Source: Polytrichum commune (taxonomy: Eukaryota > Streptophyta > Polytrichopsida > Polytrichales > Polytrichaceae). Taken from it: a DNA stretch of 64,000 nt. Shown in pieces: positions 1-11,622 of this stretch. The stretch's first letter is position 1, and every line of letters starts with the position of its first letter. Location of the stretch: NCBI GenBank assembly GCA_950295325.1, contig OX485809.1, forward strand, positions 22,876,001-22,940,000. The letters run 5' to 3'. Under the pieces are notes generated by a model. The model was not told the origin of the DNA. It ran no database searches and saw only the letters and a program-made list of their open reading frames with translations. A program made the position numbers and the translations under genes.

Positions 1-140
1 TATTCTCTATATTCCTCTAAAACGATGAGTCATTTAATTTCCTGAAGTCTTCAACTTCAATTGGTTATTTCTCAAACTCAACCAGCTCGTCTGTAACTAG
101 TAGCCAGATCTCCCTGATCATTGCCTCAATCTGAAGCTTG
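1..140. repeat. Diverged copy of sequence from the RLK gene's fifth intron
   Basis: The first ~140 bases resemble 39640-39780, which lies in intron 5 of the receptor-like kinase gene. Shared stretches are cctgaagtctt, then tcaaactcaacc, then cattg near the end, in the same order. Identity by eye is about 75-80 percent. It suggests a piece of a paralogous receptor-kinase locus reaches the left edge of the window; no exon is visible here. Confidence 0.4.
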
Positions 141-312
141 TAGATACAAGGGTGGTTACAGCAAGGAAAATTTGACATGAGATTCATGAACGCAACAACC
201 ATGAATGTGGCGGCACTGCAACAACATGCTTGCTTTTAGAAAGAGTTGTTAGCAAACGACCCAAAACCTGCGACCTTTGGAAAAACCGGGACGAGCTTGC
301 CCTAGGCCATTA

Positions 313-1283
313 CAGTCAAGACTCTATAAATGTTACAGTTCGGGAGTAGCAAAAAAAAAAAAAACATATAGAAAATTTTAACAACAAACACTTGTAGAAT
401 TCATACCGATGATTAATAACATTTATAGAAATAACACCTAAATTTTTGAAAATAAAGAACATAACATTTTATAAAAATAAAAATGAAAGTACAAATGATA
501 ATACATAATTCAACTGAAGTAATTACAAGAAATAATCTATATAGTAGTAACTTGACGAGATTCTTCCAACTAAACTAACCGAAAGAAAGAGTCTATAGTA
601 GTATGACGAGAAGCTTCCAAATGATGAGATGAAACTTCCTTATGGAGTCCTTGAATGCTCTTGATGTGTGATAGAGCATCGTTTGGTCTTTGCTCAAAGT
701 ATTTCTTCAATGTCTCTAGAGAACGCTCAACAACACTAAATCCTACAACTTCTTCTACCACATCAACATCAATTTCTTGATGTTCTGAGGAATACATATC
801 CAAAAACTCCTCATCGGTAGGTTCATAGGGGTTGTTTAAATCAAACTTCATCTCATAATTAAGGTATTCATGAGCATTCACCACATCACCCACCTCACTA
901 TCAGATGACAACAACATCAGTTGATGAAGTAGAGTAGCAACTTTATCAACCTCTACCAAGCGCCTAACTTCCTTTATCTCCGTCTCAATAGAGATCGAAA
1001 GAACACCCGTGTGCCTCCGACAAATTTGAATTGTTCGCAAAGAATATGGGATAAATGTGATTACATGTTTAAAATGTATGCTCTCATATATTATTACCTT
1101 GATTTTCTCAAAATTAACAATCATAGAGGTGCAATTAACAAAGAAGGGAGTAGAGCATGTTATAACACTTAAGACATAACACTCACTAGTCTTACCAATT
1201 GTGTTTTTGTAGGGGAGTAAAATTTTCTTAACATATATGAAATTATAGCGCTTATAGGGGTAACACTTATAGAGTCTTGACTG
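313..1283 (-). mobile_element. pogo/Tigger-type (Tc1/mariner) element, copy 1, internally deleted
   Basis: A 971-bp element has inverted termini starting CAGTCAAGACTCTATAA and is flanked by TA on both sides (311-312 and 1284-1285), the target duplication of Tc1/mariner elements. The start CAG.. with CTCTATAA is like plant pogo elements such as Emigrant and Lemi1. It carries only the C-terminal part of a transposase, so it cannot move on its own. Copy 2, at 35709-36702, is in the opposite orientation and highly similar along its length. Confidence 0.85.
570..1124 (-). pseudogene. C-terminal remnant of a Tigger/CENP-B-like transposase
   Basis: The reading frame matches the copy at 36039-36503 almost residue for residue over about 110 residues, including ATLLHQLM, LNYEMKFDLNNPYEPT and EIDVD. 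The acidic tail fits the C-terminal end of plant Tigger/jerky-type transposases. The DNA-binding HTH and the DDE catalytic core are absent, so this is a deletion derivative and not an active enzyme. The upstream part of the frame, before about residue 55, is probably untranslated in the ancestor. The family call rests mainly on the surrounding pogo-type ends, because the remaining protein part is weakly diagnostic. Confidence 0.6.
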
Positions 1284-1285
1284 TA

Positions 1286-2091
1286 GGGTCCCAACCTTTT
1301 CACAGAACTAAAGCAACATAAAAGATGCCATTATTTTAAGTCTATGCGTTAGGCTTGGGAATATTAGGATATTGTCCTAGTTTTTTCTTGCGCCAACTCA
1401 ATTGCCACCTCGGCTCGGCACTATTACAATGCGAAGGTTAGAACCCAAGTTAACTAACCAATTGAATGTTTTTAGTAGATAAAATCCATTTGACAAAGTG
1501 AGGTGGGGTTGGGCCTTAAGGTAGCTTCAACCTAAATGCCTATGAAATTGGACTTCCATGACTTTTGTTGCAATGACTTTTGAATTCTCATCTAGATGGG
1601 GTGGTTTCATAAGCTGGGACTATAAAAACATATAATAGTGACTAGTATGAGTTCTTTTCCTTTCTGTATTGTCTATGGTAACGACACTTACTATTTGAAG
1701 TTACGTAGTGCTAAAACTATAAATTAGTATTATAACATTTTACCAAATAAAATCATTTATGTTTTATAGTGTCTAAACAATCTAGTTGACAACCTTTGCT
1801 ATTAAAATTTGACTTCTAAAACAAGAAGTTGTATTATTGCGTAGTTTTGAATAGTAGTGACACTACATGTCATGAATGTTGTAGTGTGAATATTTAAGGG
1901 TTTGTCAGACACTCAACTAGGGACTATGAGAAACAAATGGTCCTAGATTTCTCATTGTCATGCTCGGGGGGTGCACTGTACTAAACATGTACGAGTATAC
2001 GTGAGTGCACAGGAGGGGTATTGATTTGGACCTTGCCGTATTACATATACATATGGTATACATGTTATAATTTATAGTTACGTACATACAT
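1286..2091. other. No gene seen
   Basis: AT-rich sequence with stop codons in all frames. No RNA gene or structured repeat was recognised between the pogo element and the next MITE. Confidence 0.6.
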
Positions 2092-2100
2092 GGAAGGCCT

Positions 2101-2347
2101 GGCCGGGGATTCGTGGCACTCAAGTAAAATCATCCGTGCGGATGAAAAAAACACATGAATCATCTAAATGGCTATTTTTGGGCAATTTGATTCCGGAAAT
2201 AGAGTCAAAGGCCCCGAATTAGTCTAGTGACATCACATTCGAATAAATCGGCCCTCAACCCCATAGGGGGGCTTTTTTTTATTGGAGCCACTTCATCCAC
2301 GATATCTTGGATGGATGATTTTACTTGAGTGCCACGAATCCCCAGCC
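2101..2347. mobile_element. 247-bp Mutator-like MITE
   Basis: The two ends are inverted repeats of about 35 bp, starting GGCCGGGGATTCGTGGCACT on the left and matching with one mismatch on the right. A perfect 9-bp direct repeat GGAAGGCCT flanks both sides (2092-2100 and 2348-2356). Nine-base target duplications are characteristic of the Mutator superfamily. There is no coding capacity, so it would need a transposase in trans. A C-run and a poly-T tract lie in the middle. Confidence 0.85.
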
Positions 2348-2455
2348 GGAAGGCCTTTAAAAAATATACAATAATTGTACTTGTATGGTAATGTTACTAT
2401 ACTACATATCATAAGTTTTCATATTGGATGAAATCGTTTGGAAATCGTTTGGTAA

Positions 2456-2710
2456 TTGTTTGGTAATCGTTGGGTGGAGTTTAGGGATCCAATTGACTTG
2501 ATGGACCGTCCATCAAACATGGAGATTGGTTTATGTTGGTATCAAAAAAAGGCTAACAACAAGTGGACATATGATCTTACTGATCATTTGATGGTAGACT
2601 TAGAGACAATAATTGCATTGGCTACAATGACATATATTGGTGAATCAAATGTTTATGAGTTACATTGGGGAGATGAAAAAGTTTTCAACAACTTTGCTGA
2701 TGAAAGCTAG
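2456..2710 (+). pseudogene. Repeat-associated orphan reading frame, copy 1
   Basis: An 84-codon frame shares about 60 residues with an opposite-strand frame at 37321-37521. Matching blocks are MEIGLCWYQK, WTYDLTDH.MVDLETIIAL and YELH. I do not recognise the family. The two copies keep protein-level similarity but have diverged, and both lie within about 1.2 kb of a pogo copy, though on different sides of it. It is probably a fragment of a transposon-encoded protein. No intact upstream or downstream part was found. Confidence 0.45.
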
Positions 2711-3366
2711 GATATTTTGTTATACATATTATAGGGGTTGATTATTGTTCAAAAGTATATTTGTATACTTATGTTAATGACTATATATGAATGGATGTTT
2801 TTTTGTGTATACATATTGTCACTTGTATATTTATTGTTGCAATTGTATGTGTATTACTTCATTTCACAAAAAATAACTTGTATATAGGGGGTTTTTAGAG
2901 TATGCAGTGAACACACGTGATTCTAGGTTTTAATGAAAGGTGCACCCCCCGAGTTGTCATGACCGTGTAGACTTGGCCCAGAGCCTTGATGAAGAGAACT
3001 CCAAATTTATACTGGAAAATCTTTTGTTATTGAACTAAGGTTGTGTTGAGAGGAATTAAATCTGGAAGTTTTTGGAGTTGATGAAGTCTCATTCAAACCT
3101 CAAACTATTAAGCTCAATGACCAACTTTCCTCAAGCTCTCAATAGTATAGTTTGAGCAAGTGTAAAGTTTGGCCATCTTGAAAGCAAGATACTATCAATA
3201 GGAGAATAATTAATAATAATTAAAAAATAAAATTTCATGACAAGTCAAGGAATGCTTGAAATCTCACTGGCCATGATTTTTTGATTTTTTTATAATTTTT
3301 ATAATCATGAGATCAACACTACAACCTCGCTGAAATTATATTCCGGAGGAACACAACACAATCAAT
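2711..3366. other. No gene seen
   Basis: AT-rich sequence with short frames only; nothing recognisable. Confidence 0.6.
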
Positions 3367-3618
3367 ATTTGAGTAAATCTAGACTTTCGAATGGTCCAAA
3401 ATTATGCACCCAATGTGTGATAACAAACACAAATATAATGTAAACACACAATTGTTTGGTTACAGATGCATGATAAAAACCCAATGAAAGCCACAATGAT
3501 GCACAAACAACACAGTTGTGGGATTAGATCACAGTATCGAGAGGATTCAAAGGATGATGTTAGCCACTGGATTTGTTTGGAATTGGCCAACATGTCCAGA
3601 ATTGCCTAAATACTAGTT
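3367..3618 (+). repeat. Direct repeat, left copy (~250 bp)
   Basis: This segment is repeated in the same orientation at 5301-5551. Shared landmarks in order are gcacccaatgtgtgataaca, acaattgtttggt, agatgcatgataa, aggatgatgt and aatactagtt. Identity looks close to 80 percent. The copies are about 1.93 kb apart and could be old LTRs or two insertions of one family. No TG...CA ends or primer site are evident. Confidence 0.7.
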
Positions 3619-5300
3619 ACTCATGTGTAACACTATAGTTGGACAACAAAACTATGTGCATAATTGGATAATTCATGTTCATAACCACAAAATACATTCG
3701 GGATTGTATTGAAATCACATTTAAACGATAATTTTTTTTTAGTGGAACACAAATATTGTGTTTTATTGTAATCAAAATGGATTCACCTTGCAATATGAGT
3801 TTGTTCACCATTTGCCTTCATAAAGGCCTCTACCCTAAAAGAAGGATTACAAGTATGAGGATTCCTTGGAGGTCTCACTAGAAGAAAACTTGTCTATTAC
3901 AACCATCTATATTGACTTGGCCATTGTGACTTGTGGCAAGATAATGGGAGCAAGCATGGTAAAATTTATGAAAAAAATGCTCCGGTATACAAATACCATA
4001 AGTTTTTGGTCAAACGCATGGGAGTAGTAGTAGAGTGTTGTTTAAATTCATGGTGCCCTCTATTGTTGTGTTAGGTACTCAAATATAGAGCATCAAGATG
4101 AGATCTTCAAATTTTATCATTAAAAGTACTACTCAAAATGTAATGCATGAATATGCTTTTGGATGCATATTTCATGACCTTAAATATTTTGAAGTTGGAT
4201 TTTTTTTCTTCATATTCCTTGGATTCATTGTAAATTTGAGGGCACCCTTACAAAATTTTACAGGAAAAAATAAATTTAATGTGATTTTAATATGTTTCAA
4301 AAAAAAATTTAGACAATCACGCGTTCAATATATCTACTTGCACACTACTTGTGCACTATGTCTTCTAAAATGTGTAGACTTTTCTTGAAATTTCTTTTGT
4401 CAACATAAATTGCTTGGCTTTGTAGATCAATATGTTCTTCAAAGTGTATGATTTTTTCAAATGTTTATGATTTTTTTCCTTCAAAAAATTCAAGTTAGTA
4501 TATAGTTTTGAATCACTCTCACTTAAGCCTATGCATGGTAATGGAGTTGTGTACTTGACCCTGCTTGTGCCTTAATGCATAAATAAATAATTTTGATTGT
4601 CAACTGAAGGTTTTGGTTGACAATTATCTAGAGAGTGCAATGTTATCAATTTGTTAACCATTGGTTGACAAACATAATGATTTATTATGCATTTTCTCAC
4701 CATGAGTCGCTATGGCCAAGTCACAATGGATGATTGTAATGGACATATTGAAAAGGGCTATGTACTATCGCACGTGGGACAATGCACGAAAAGGATTCTG
4801 CTACATGATAGAGTAGACAAACCCATTTTTGATTCCCTCCCCAATCTTGTTACATAGAATCCCCTAAAGCCATGAAGTTTCACATATGTAGCCTTCATTT
4901 TCTATGATGATGAAAAAAATGTGAAGTTCCACACATGTCTCTGTCACATCTAGCATGATGGAAAAAGCAAGTTAAAAGGGCATGGATTTGGATTCCTTAA
5001 AAAGGGCACTGATTCTACTCAAGTTTTTCGTCTCCCATGTGTATGGGTTGGTAGAGAATCTTGCCTTTAAAATTTTACAATATTTCAAAACTTGATAATA
5101 AGTAATGAGTTGTTTGTTAAACCTTATGATATCGATTTCCAAACTTGTGAAAAATCATTCTAGTATTATACCTATACTAAACTTATACAAAATTGCTCAA
5201 GGTATCAGAAATGAGTCTATCTACTCTATGGGAAGTTGGCTTGTATTAGTACTAGTATATAGATAATTCTAGACTAATTGTTGCCACACTCCCAACATGT
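3619..5300. repeat. Non-coding interior with an imperfect inverted repeat
   Basis: Between the two direct repeats there is no convincing gene. Positions 3892-3946 and 4691-4748 form an imperfect inverted repeat of about 55 bp; both arms contain ttgacttggccat or its near-match in reverse complement. This could be the termini of a decayed DNA transposon about 0.85 kb long. No clear target duplication is seen. Confidence 0.45.
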
Positions 5301-5551
5301 ATTTAAGTAAATCCACACTTTTGGATGGTCCGAAATTACGCACCCAATGTGTGATAACAAACACAAACATATTGCAAACCCACAATTGTTTGGTCATAGA
5401 TGCATGATAACAACCCAATGAATACCACAATGATGCACAACTACAAAGTTGTGGGAATAAATCACAATATTAAAGGGATTAAGAGGATGATGTCAACCAC
5501 TAGATTTGTCTAGAATTGGCCAAATTGACAGGATTTGCTTCAATACTAGTT
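5301..5551 (+). repeat. Direct repeat, right copy (~250 bp)
   Basis: Partner of the repeat at 3367-3618, in the same orientation. It ends at the same landmark aatactagtt. It contains no reading frame of note. Confidence 0.7.
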
Positions 5552-7879
5552 TACCACTTTAATATCTCCACGACAATGCCAAATGTCTATGCACATCATG
5601 TGCATGATTCAAATTTACAACCACATACATAATGACAACATGGCAAGCACAAATAACAACATTTGAAGCACGAGTATTCACAATTCTAAATATTTTAGAA
5701 ATGTCTGCTTGCTTAATATTTTTGAATTCATCCAAAGCCCGGAATTACTTAAATACCAATTCTAGGGTTTGGGGTTCAGATTTTCATCCAATTTATTCCA
5801 TCTTTCGTGCACTCTATGCATCTTCATCTGACAAAAGAGATGGAGAGTCAATGTGGACTCTTCGTGTGACTGGCGACCACATGATCACATCATGATATAC
5901 ATGAGAACGAACGTTACATTGGTTTCAATGAGGGTCATTTACAACTTCTTCGTAACGCGTCCCACAAAATTGCAAAGTTGGGCCACTTAGGGTTGAAAGT
6001 CATCCCAACTTCACCCCCCCCCAAAAAAAGAAGTGAATAAAAAAAAGAAAAAGTATTACCTATAAGGTAGAAGCACCTAAGTACGAGCGATCCCTTTCCC
6101 GATGTTGAACCCCGTGGTCAAAATGGGAATTGACCCAAAAAACTTGTTTGGACTTGGGGCGCCATAGTGTGAAGGACAATGTCCCAAGTGCAAGTCCTAC
6201 TTAAACTTTCCCTTTCATTTTTGCAAAGTCCCTTGTTGGCTTTTCGAGGGGATAGAAAAAAGGTACACGTGTCAAAAGGGTGTTGTATTAAGAATCATAG
6301 TCCCAAGAACCAACTCATAGTGTTGTCAAAAGAGCCAACATAGTGTTAAAACAAGCTTATAAGCTTTGTAATGTGTTATTTGAAATAGATTGTTCCTTCT
6401 TCCTGCATCCATTCACTACTGGAAAAAAATTAGTCTGTAATGTCACAACTGGCTCAAAATTGGATATACTTGCAAATTGAAGCAAATTTCAATTAAAGAG
6501 AACTCATATTACAACCGGGTATTCAAGGACAAGTTCATATGTAAAGCTATATACTACACATAGTTGCACATATACGTATGGTGCTAGCCTGATCAATTGA
6601 CAGAAAACATGCAACTTTTTGTGCAGGATCAAGCTTTTCCAGATGTGAGGTCGAAGCGTCGTTGGTCCTTGGTTTCAATTAGTTGTAGTGGAAGCTTTTC
6701 TCCTTCCATACCTGCTGATGAAATTTTTTGGAGGCCATGAGCCTCAATGTGGGCTATGAATCCACCCCGGAGCGACTTCCCGGGGTGGCAACTTAAACAA
6801 TAAATTACAGGGGACATGTCCAAAAATTTCACAAAGGCATAGATTATGTACACATAATTGTACATATAATCTAGATTATGTTTCAAATTATTTGGATTCA
6901 AGAGTGTCAGAAGAGAAGCGGGAGAGAAGCCACCGAGAGGAGTTGGGAAGAGAGTTAGGGTTAGGGCTTACAAGCCAAAATAATCAATTTTTTGTAGATT
7001 ATCTAAACTATAATTAGGTCTGATAGAGACCAAGTTATGGACGAGCCCCCCTGTCCAAGAGAAAGTCCACAACAAACTATTACGTAATATGGACGGTCTC
7101 AATGTGCACTACATCACTCCATTCTAAGTTCCGTAAAAATCATTCTTTGATATGAATGCACAAGGATAATATGGATGGATAATCTGTTACAAATTATTTT
7201 GCACTAGTTGCCACCCGGGGAGCGACTTCTTCATTCCATGCATTACAAACATTTCATGCGTATCTCTCTGGCTGCCAGTTTAGGTCTAGTGGCCCCCCCT
7301 GCCCTTTCGACAAGTGAACTTGGAATTGAATATTTTGGAATTCTTCGATTGAGATTCCCTATGCACTTCATCCATTCGTGTCTAGTGATGAGGAGCAGTA
7401 ATTCTCTCGCTGGCAGGCAATGCTGCTTGTAATCCATGAAGTTTTGCTTGACATTGGCAAGGTTCCCAACAGGGCAATTCCAACTGTGGAGTCTAAAATG
7501 CTGCACGGTCCAAGCTATTTTTGCATGTGCTGCAATCATAGTGTAGCTGTGCTGTGCTACTATGTTCGGGGAAAACCAACGGCTAGTTCATTATGAGCCG
7601 ATGGATTTCCCCTCATGGCCGGTCCAAATTTCCAACCATCGGATGGCAATCCGACTGTAATTTCAATCCTCCGGCAATTAGCCGATGGACCAGAAAATGT
7701 CCCGGAAATGTAGCCGATTCTTCTTGTGAGTTACTGGATTTCAGCCGGAAGCATGCAGAGCACTATTTGTTTGGGGCATCTGATGATGCACTTGAGGAAG
7801 TACCCTAAACCTTCATTTTTTTGAATTATGCAACCTTTCCATGACCAAATCCAATTGCTTCTATGAAGAATTGGGGGAC
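5552..7879. other. No intact gene; possible hydrolase 3' crumb
   Basis: Only short frames with no recognisable product. At 6780-6802 the sequence ggggtggcaacttaa is identical to the last five codons and stop of the intact GDSL gene at 14081-14095, which may be the tail of another decayed copy; the upstream codons do not align convincingly. Around 7560-8200 the sequence is rich in short ccgat, cggc and gccgat words. I could not assign it. Confidence 0.4.
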
Positions 7880-7929
7880 CCTTGGCATTCAAGCGGTGAA
7901 CGCATTGCTAGGTTCAATTCCTGCCAAGG
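7880..7929 (+). pseudogene. Short tRNA-like fragment
   Basis: A perfect 7-bp pairing, CCTTGGC with GCCAAGG, brackets a B-box-like ggttcaattcc and a D-arm-like aagcggtgaa. The whole is only 50 nt, against about 72-85 for a tRNA, and no anticodon arm is visible. It could be a deleted tRNA pseudogene or a SINE head, or it could be chance. Confidence 0.25.
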
Positions 7930-9089
7930 ATATTAACTCTTCAAATTTAAAGTTTTGAACATGCCTTTCTTTTCACTTATTCAAGATTTTGTACTAAGAA
8001 ATGATTTCTAATAAGTTTTCATACATTTTTTAAACAATTAGTGCCGATATGAATTCCATTTAATCGGATATTGGCCAATGAAAATATGAAAATATAGGCA
8101 ATTGGCCGATTGATTTTACAAAAGACCGGCTCTTGCCAATGTAAATTGGAAAAAATCCGACCCTTTGTAGCAACTACCGGCAATTAGCCACTAAGGCTTC
8201 AAAAACTTCCCGAACTCTGCTGTGCTACAGGTCAGAGTTTCCAATCAGCACCTTGATCAGTTTGATTCATGATTCCATTCCATTCTTCTTCTGGCAATTT
8301 GAGACCAGAATTGTGTATCCATATGATCCGCAGTGTGTGGGCCCATAACCTTTTGTAAAAAGAAACACAACAGTGATTGTAAAACAACATAAGTTTATTA
8401 CATAGAAGTTAGTACAACACCATAGCTTTCCTCCTCACTTGAAACTCAAAAACCACACACACCTAAGACTAAGCTCATCTATCTATATTGATTGCTAAGG
8501 GATCTAGAAAGAGCGGGAAACTGATAATTCAAACCTACTAACTACAAGTGAGATGACGTGTCAATCTAGCTGTCACTGAATTGCCACGTGGATACTACAA
8601 TACTACTCATTGAATCTGTAAATCGTATGTTCAACAGAAATTAAACATATGTAGCTTTATTTTTTCGGTTGAATTATGGAGTTTGTTTTTAGGACAAATG
8701 AAACAAGATTTTATTCGATTGTCAAAAACCATACAAGGCTACCGGGTCTTAGGTGCATATGGTGGAACCACACCACCCCACAAAGAGGAAAGTTATAAAC
8801 CTAGACATGATGGTTACTCAGGCCAACATCGGGGTCTTATTTTGCCACAGCATTTTCCTTGTGCGGGCTCTAAATAGATAAGAAGGTCGTTGCCTCTCTT
8901 CTCAAAGTTGGCAAGTGCGTCATCGTCAATGGCACCCCCTAACTGCATCTTTAAGAGCTTTCTCCCAATCAATTCTAGCATGCTCAAGTAAAAAGTCTAG
9001 CTAGGCGTACTATTAAACGATGAAGTGCTACTTCATATATATAAATATATGCATATATTCATCTTCACTACTGCTGCTTTATTTGGCAG
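7930..9089. other. No gene seen
   Basis: Short frames only. The sequence is non-coding up to the exon-like start of the GDSL relic at 9090. Confidence 0.5.
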
Positions 9090-9600
9090 GCATGGTGAAT
9101 GGGGCCCGTATGGTCACTGTTCCTGTACAACTGTTGCGGCCAATATTCCGGTCACTGTTCCTGTGAATTACAACATTAGGGTTGCGATCGACAAGCTTCC
9201 CATTCCTTGCGTCTAGTTTCTTTCACTCTTGAATCCTTTCTTGCACGACAATGAGCAAGACCAGGGGTGCCAAAGGGGATAACTTTGAATCTCATCAGCA
9301 TGAAATTTGTAAATGTCAAGAATCTCATTATGTCGTGTAATGTGATGTGACGCGCAGGAATCGTCCCCACTCGGCTCAAGCCATGCCGTGTCTCTAAGAC
9401 AGGTGCCCTTTGCGGAGATTTAGATAGCCAAAACAATCCTCTCTACACCCTGTGCAGCCCTAGTACTCCGGAGGTCTTCTATTGGGATGAGGTCCATCCC
9501 ACGGATGCCGGATGGCGCCAAGTCTTCAAACTCTTTCTCACCAGTATCGCGTATACTGGTGGACGAAGCCTGCCAAGTTCTTGGGAATGTAAGTTAGGAA
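9090..9600 (+). pseudogene. GDSL esterase/lipase relic (mostly last exon)
   Basis: At 9087-9089 a cag acceptor precedes gcatggtgaatgggg, which matches the start of exon 2 of the intact GDSL gene (12103), but similarity stops after about six codons. From 9358, after another cag, an open exon matches the intact gene's last exon: TGALCGDLDS, YTLCS, then FYWDEVHPTDAGW with the catalytic Asp-x-x-His. Near the end a one-base shift changes SLPTFLG into a different frame. Exons carrying the GDS serine and the GND block are missing. It is a truncated tandem paralogue of the gene 2 kb downstream, not a working enzyme. Confidence 0.8.
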
Positions 9601-11622
9601 ACATTAATCGGTATAAGCCAGGCGAAGTGCTCAAAGGAGGGCCAAATCGCAAATTTGCACGGATGACTCATTTCGGAGTAAGTCTGAGAAAAAAATGAGT
9701 AAGAAATATACTAATTATGTGTGCCCATCGGCTGCCAGCATGTACTGATCGTCGATTCGTATTATATATTGTTGGTCACAAGCGTAGACTGTGCTTTTCA
9801 TGTTGAATCTCCTGCGTCTTTAAACATCTAGGGTTTGCATTTTCCCCGCATTTTCAAGTACGATAAGCGCTGCTAGAAGACTAGCCCAGCAGTGCCTCAG
9901 AGCAAGCATGTAAGCTACAGGGTGCAAGGTGGTTCGTTGAAGGGATCTCTGGATTACAATTCACCTGTTGTGCAAAATAGTAGTTGCTCAATTCTTGCTC
10001 GTTTTCTGCATTCTACGTCATCAGAGACCATAACAACCTTCGAAACTCACCAGTCTCGTTTGTCAAAATTCAAATAGACGCACGGGGATGAAGTTTCGGA
10101 AAAGAAAAAGGAACCATCGAGCTCTTAATAAAACCGGTTGGAGAAGTTGAATGCGAGTCAGATGCGGTGCAGTAATTAGAGGGCTCATTACATTCTACAA
10201 ATTCAAAAGCTCTTCTCATTCCACTCCGAAAGAGCTCTCAAAGTCGCAAGGTTAATGCTACTAATAGTTAAATTACTCATCTCAATAGATTTTATATGCG
10301 TGTAGCGTACTCGAAAATGAGTGAAGGAAGTGCCATTTGAATGAAAAATGATTCTCCTGTGGATAAGCTTATAAGTGAGCTCTTTGAGTTCCTTGTAGTG
10401 CCTGTTGCAGCAAGCATAGCTTTTTGTGATGTTGCGGTCTATCTCATGTGTTGTTGCGTCATCAACCTGTGCAAGCAAAGATGCGAGGAGGAAGATTGAA
10501 ACAGTATTTCTCACTAGCCACAGCTATTGTAACGCTGCTTCACAACTAGCAGACTCGCGATTCCAACATGATTACACGAAGTCTGAGTACACAGCACACA
10601 TGACGTCCGGGAAACGCGATTGCGTTGCATTAAATAATTAGTCTTACAAGAAGAGTTTCAACGGGGAAATATGTGGGCAGAGTGGTCACGACTGAAACTA
10701 CTACAAGTCATATATAAAACTCAATCTGTGTGCAATCGCTTTGTGTCCGAAGTCTTCCAGACGTCATGCTAAAGTGAAGTGACCTCTGCCAATTGGTTGG
10801 ACTGTACTGGAAACCTGATAGCGATGACTCGAAAGATGGTATGGTCACAGGGCACAAGCAGGGTTGACTTATCCCTTCTTCCGTGGATTAAAACTTACAA
10901 GCATGCATCTCGCTGTGACGCCTCCAGATGATTGAACCACTATAAGTTAGGGCTGGTAATCGTTCTGGAACCTGCGGCCTGGCGAGAGTGCAACTTTTAT
11001 CCGCAAAAACAAAAGGTAACTTTTCGGAATCCCTATGAGTGTCTATCCATCGGCGTCCAGTGCTCCATTGCAGCAATATCTACTATGTAACATGATAAGT
11101 GTCTTTTAGACAGGATCAAGCTAGGTTGAATCGCCTCTTCCCTCGTGACCAGTGACTACAATGCCACTTACATGGTTACCAACCACATTCCTGGTCATGA
11201 ACGAATCTAGGAACGATCTGAGTTAATGTTGTATTGTTACTAGATCTAACAAGCTAACCGAATCTAATTATAATAATCTAGGGGGCATCCTGGTGGCGCT
11301 ACGGCTAACTTATAATTTCTAAACAGTAAGTTAGACCAGGTTGACTTCCAAAAGTTCTTGGATTTACCGAAACACAAGGGGAGAGAATTGTCCACAAGGG
11401 CTGGCTCCACAAGGAATTCGTGTGAGTTGGACTCTTGTGAGATCATGTGCACTCGACATCGCTCTAGCTGGTGTGAAAGACAAGAGAGACAGAGCTTTGT
11501 ACCTTGTTGGGGACAGGTGATTCCCAGCGTCACAACGGCGGTTTTTGGTGATCAGTACTCATCATAAAATGTCTACTTCACATTGAAGATTTCCACTTCT
11601 TCATCGACATTCTCGAACCGTG
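9601..11622. other. No assigned gene; one small frame with a hydrophobic N-terminus
   Basis: On the minus strand at 10203-10514 a 103-codon frame begins MRNTVSIFLLASLLAQ, which looks like a secretion signal, followed by a CC pair and N-x-S/T sites. No homologue or promoter is evident, so I do not annotate it as a gene. The rest holds only short frames. Confidence 0.35.

Noticed and set aside
3879-4757. Possible CACTA transposon starting CACTAGAAGAAAAC
   Set aside because: The right end does not finish in the expected inverse (…TAGTG) and there is no 3-bp duplication.
7208-7539. Overlapping frames on both strands
   Set aside because: Neither has a recognisable domain and they mirror one another.
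10203-10514. Minus-strand frame with a signal-peptide-like start
   Set aside because: No homologue, promoter or neighbouring exon supports it, and a 100-codon frame is expected by chance in this amount of sequence.
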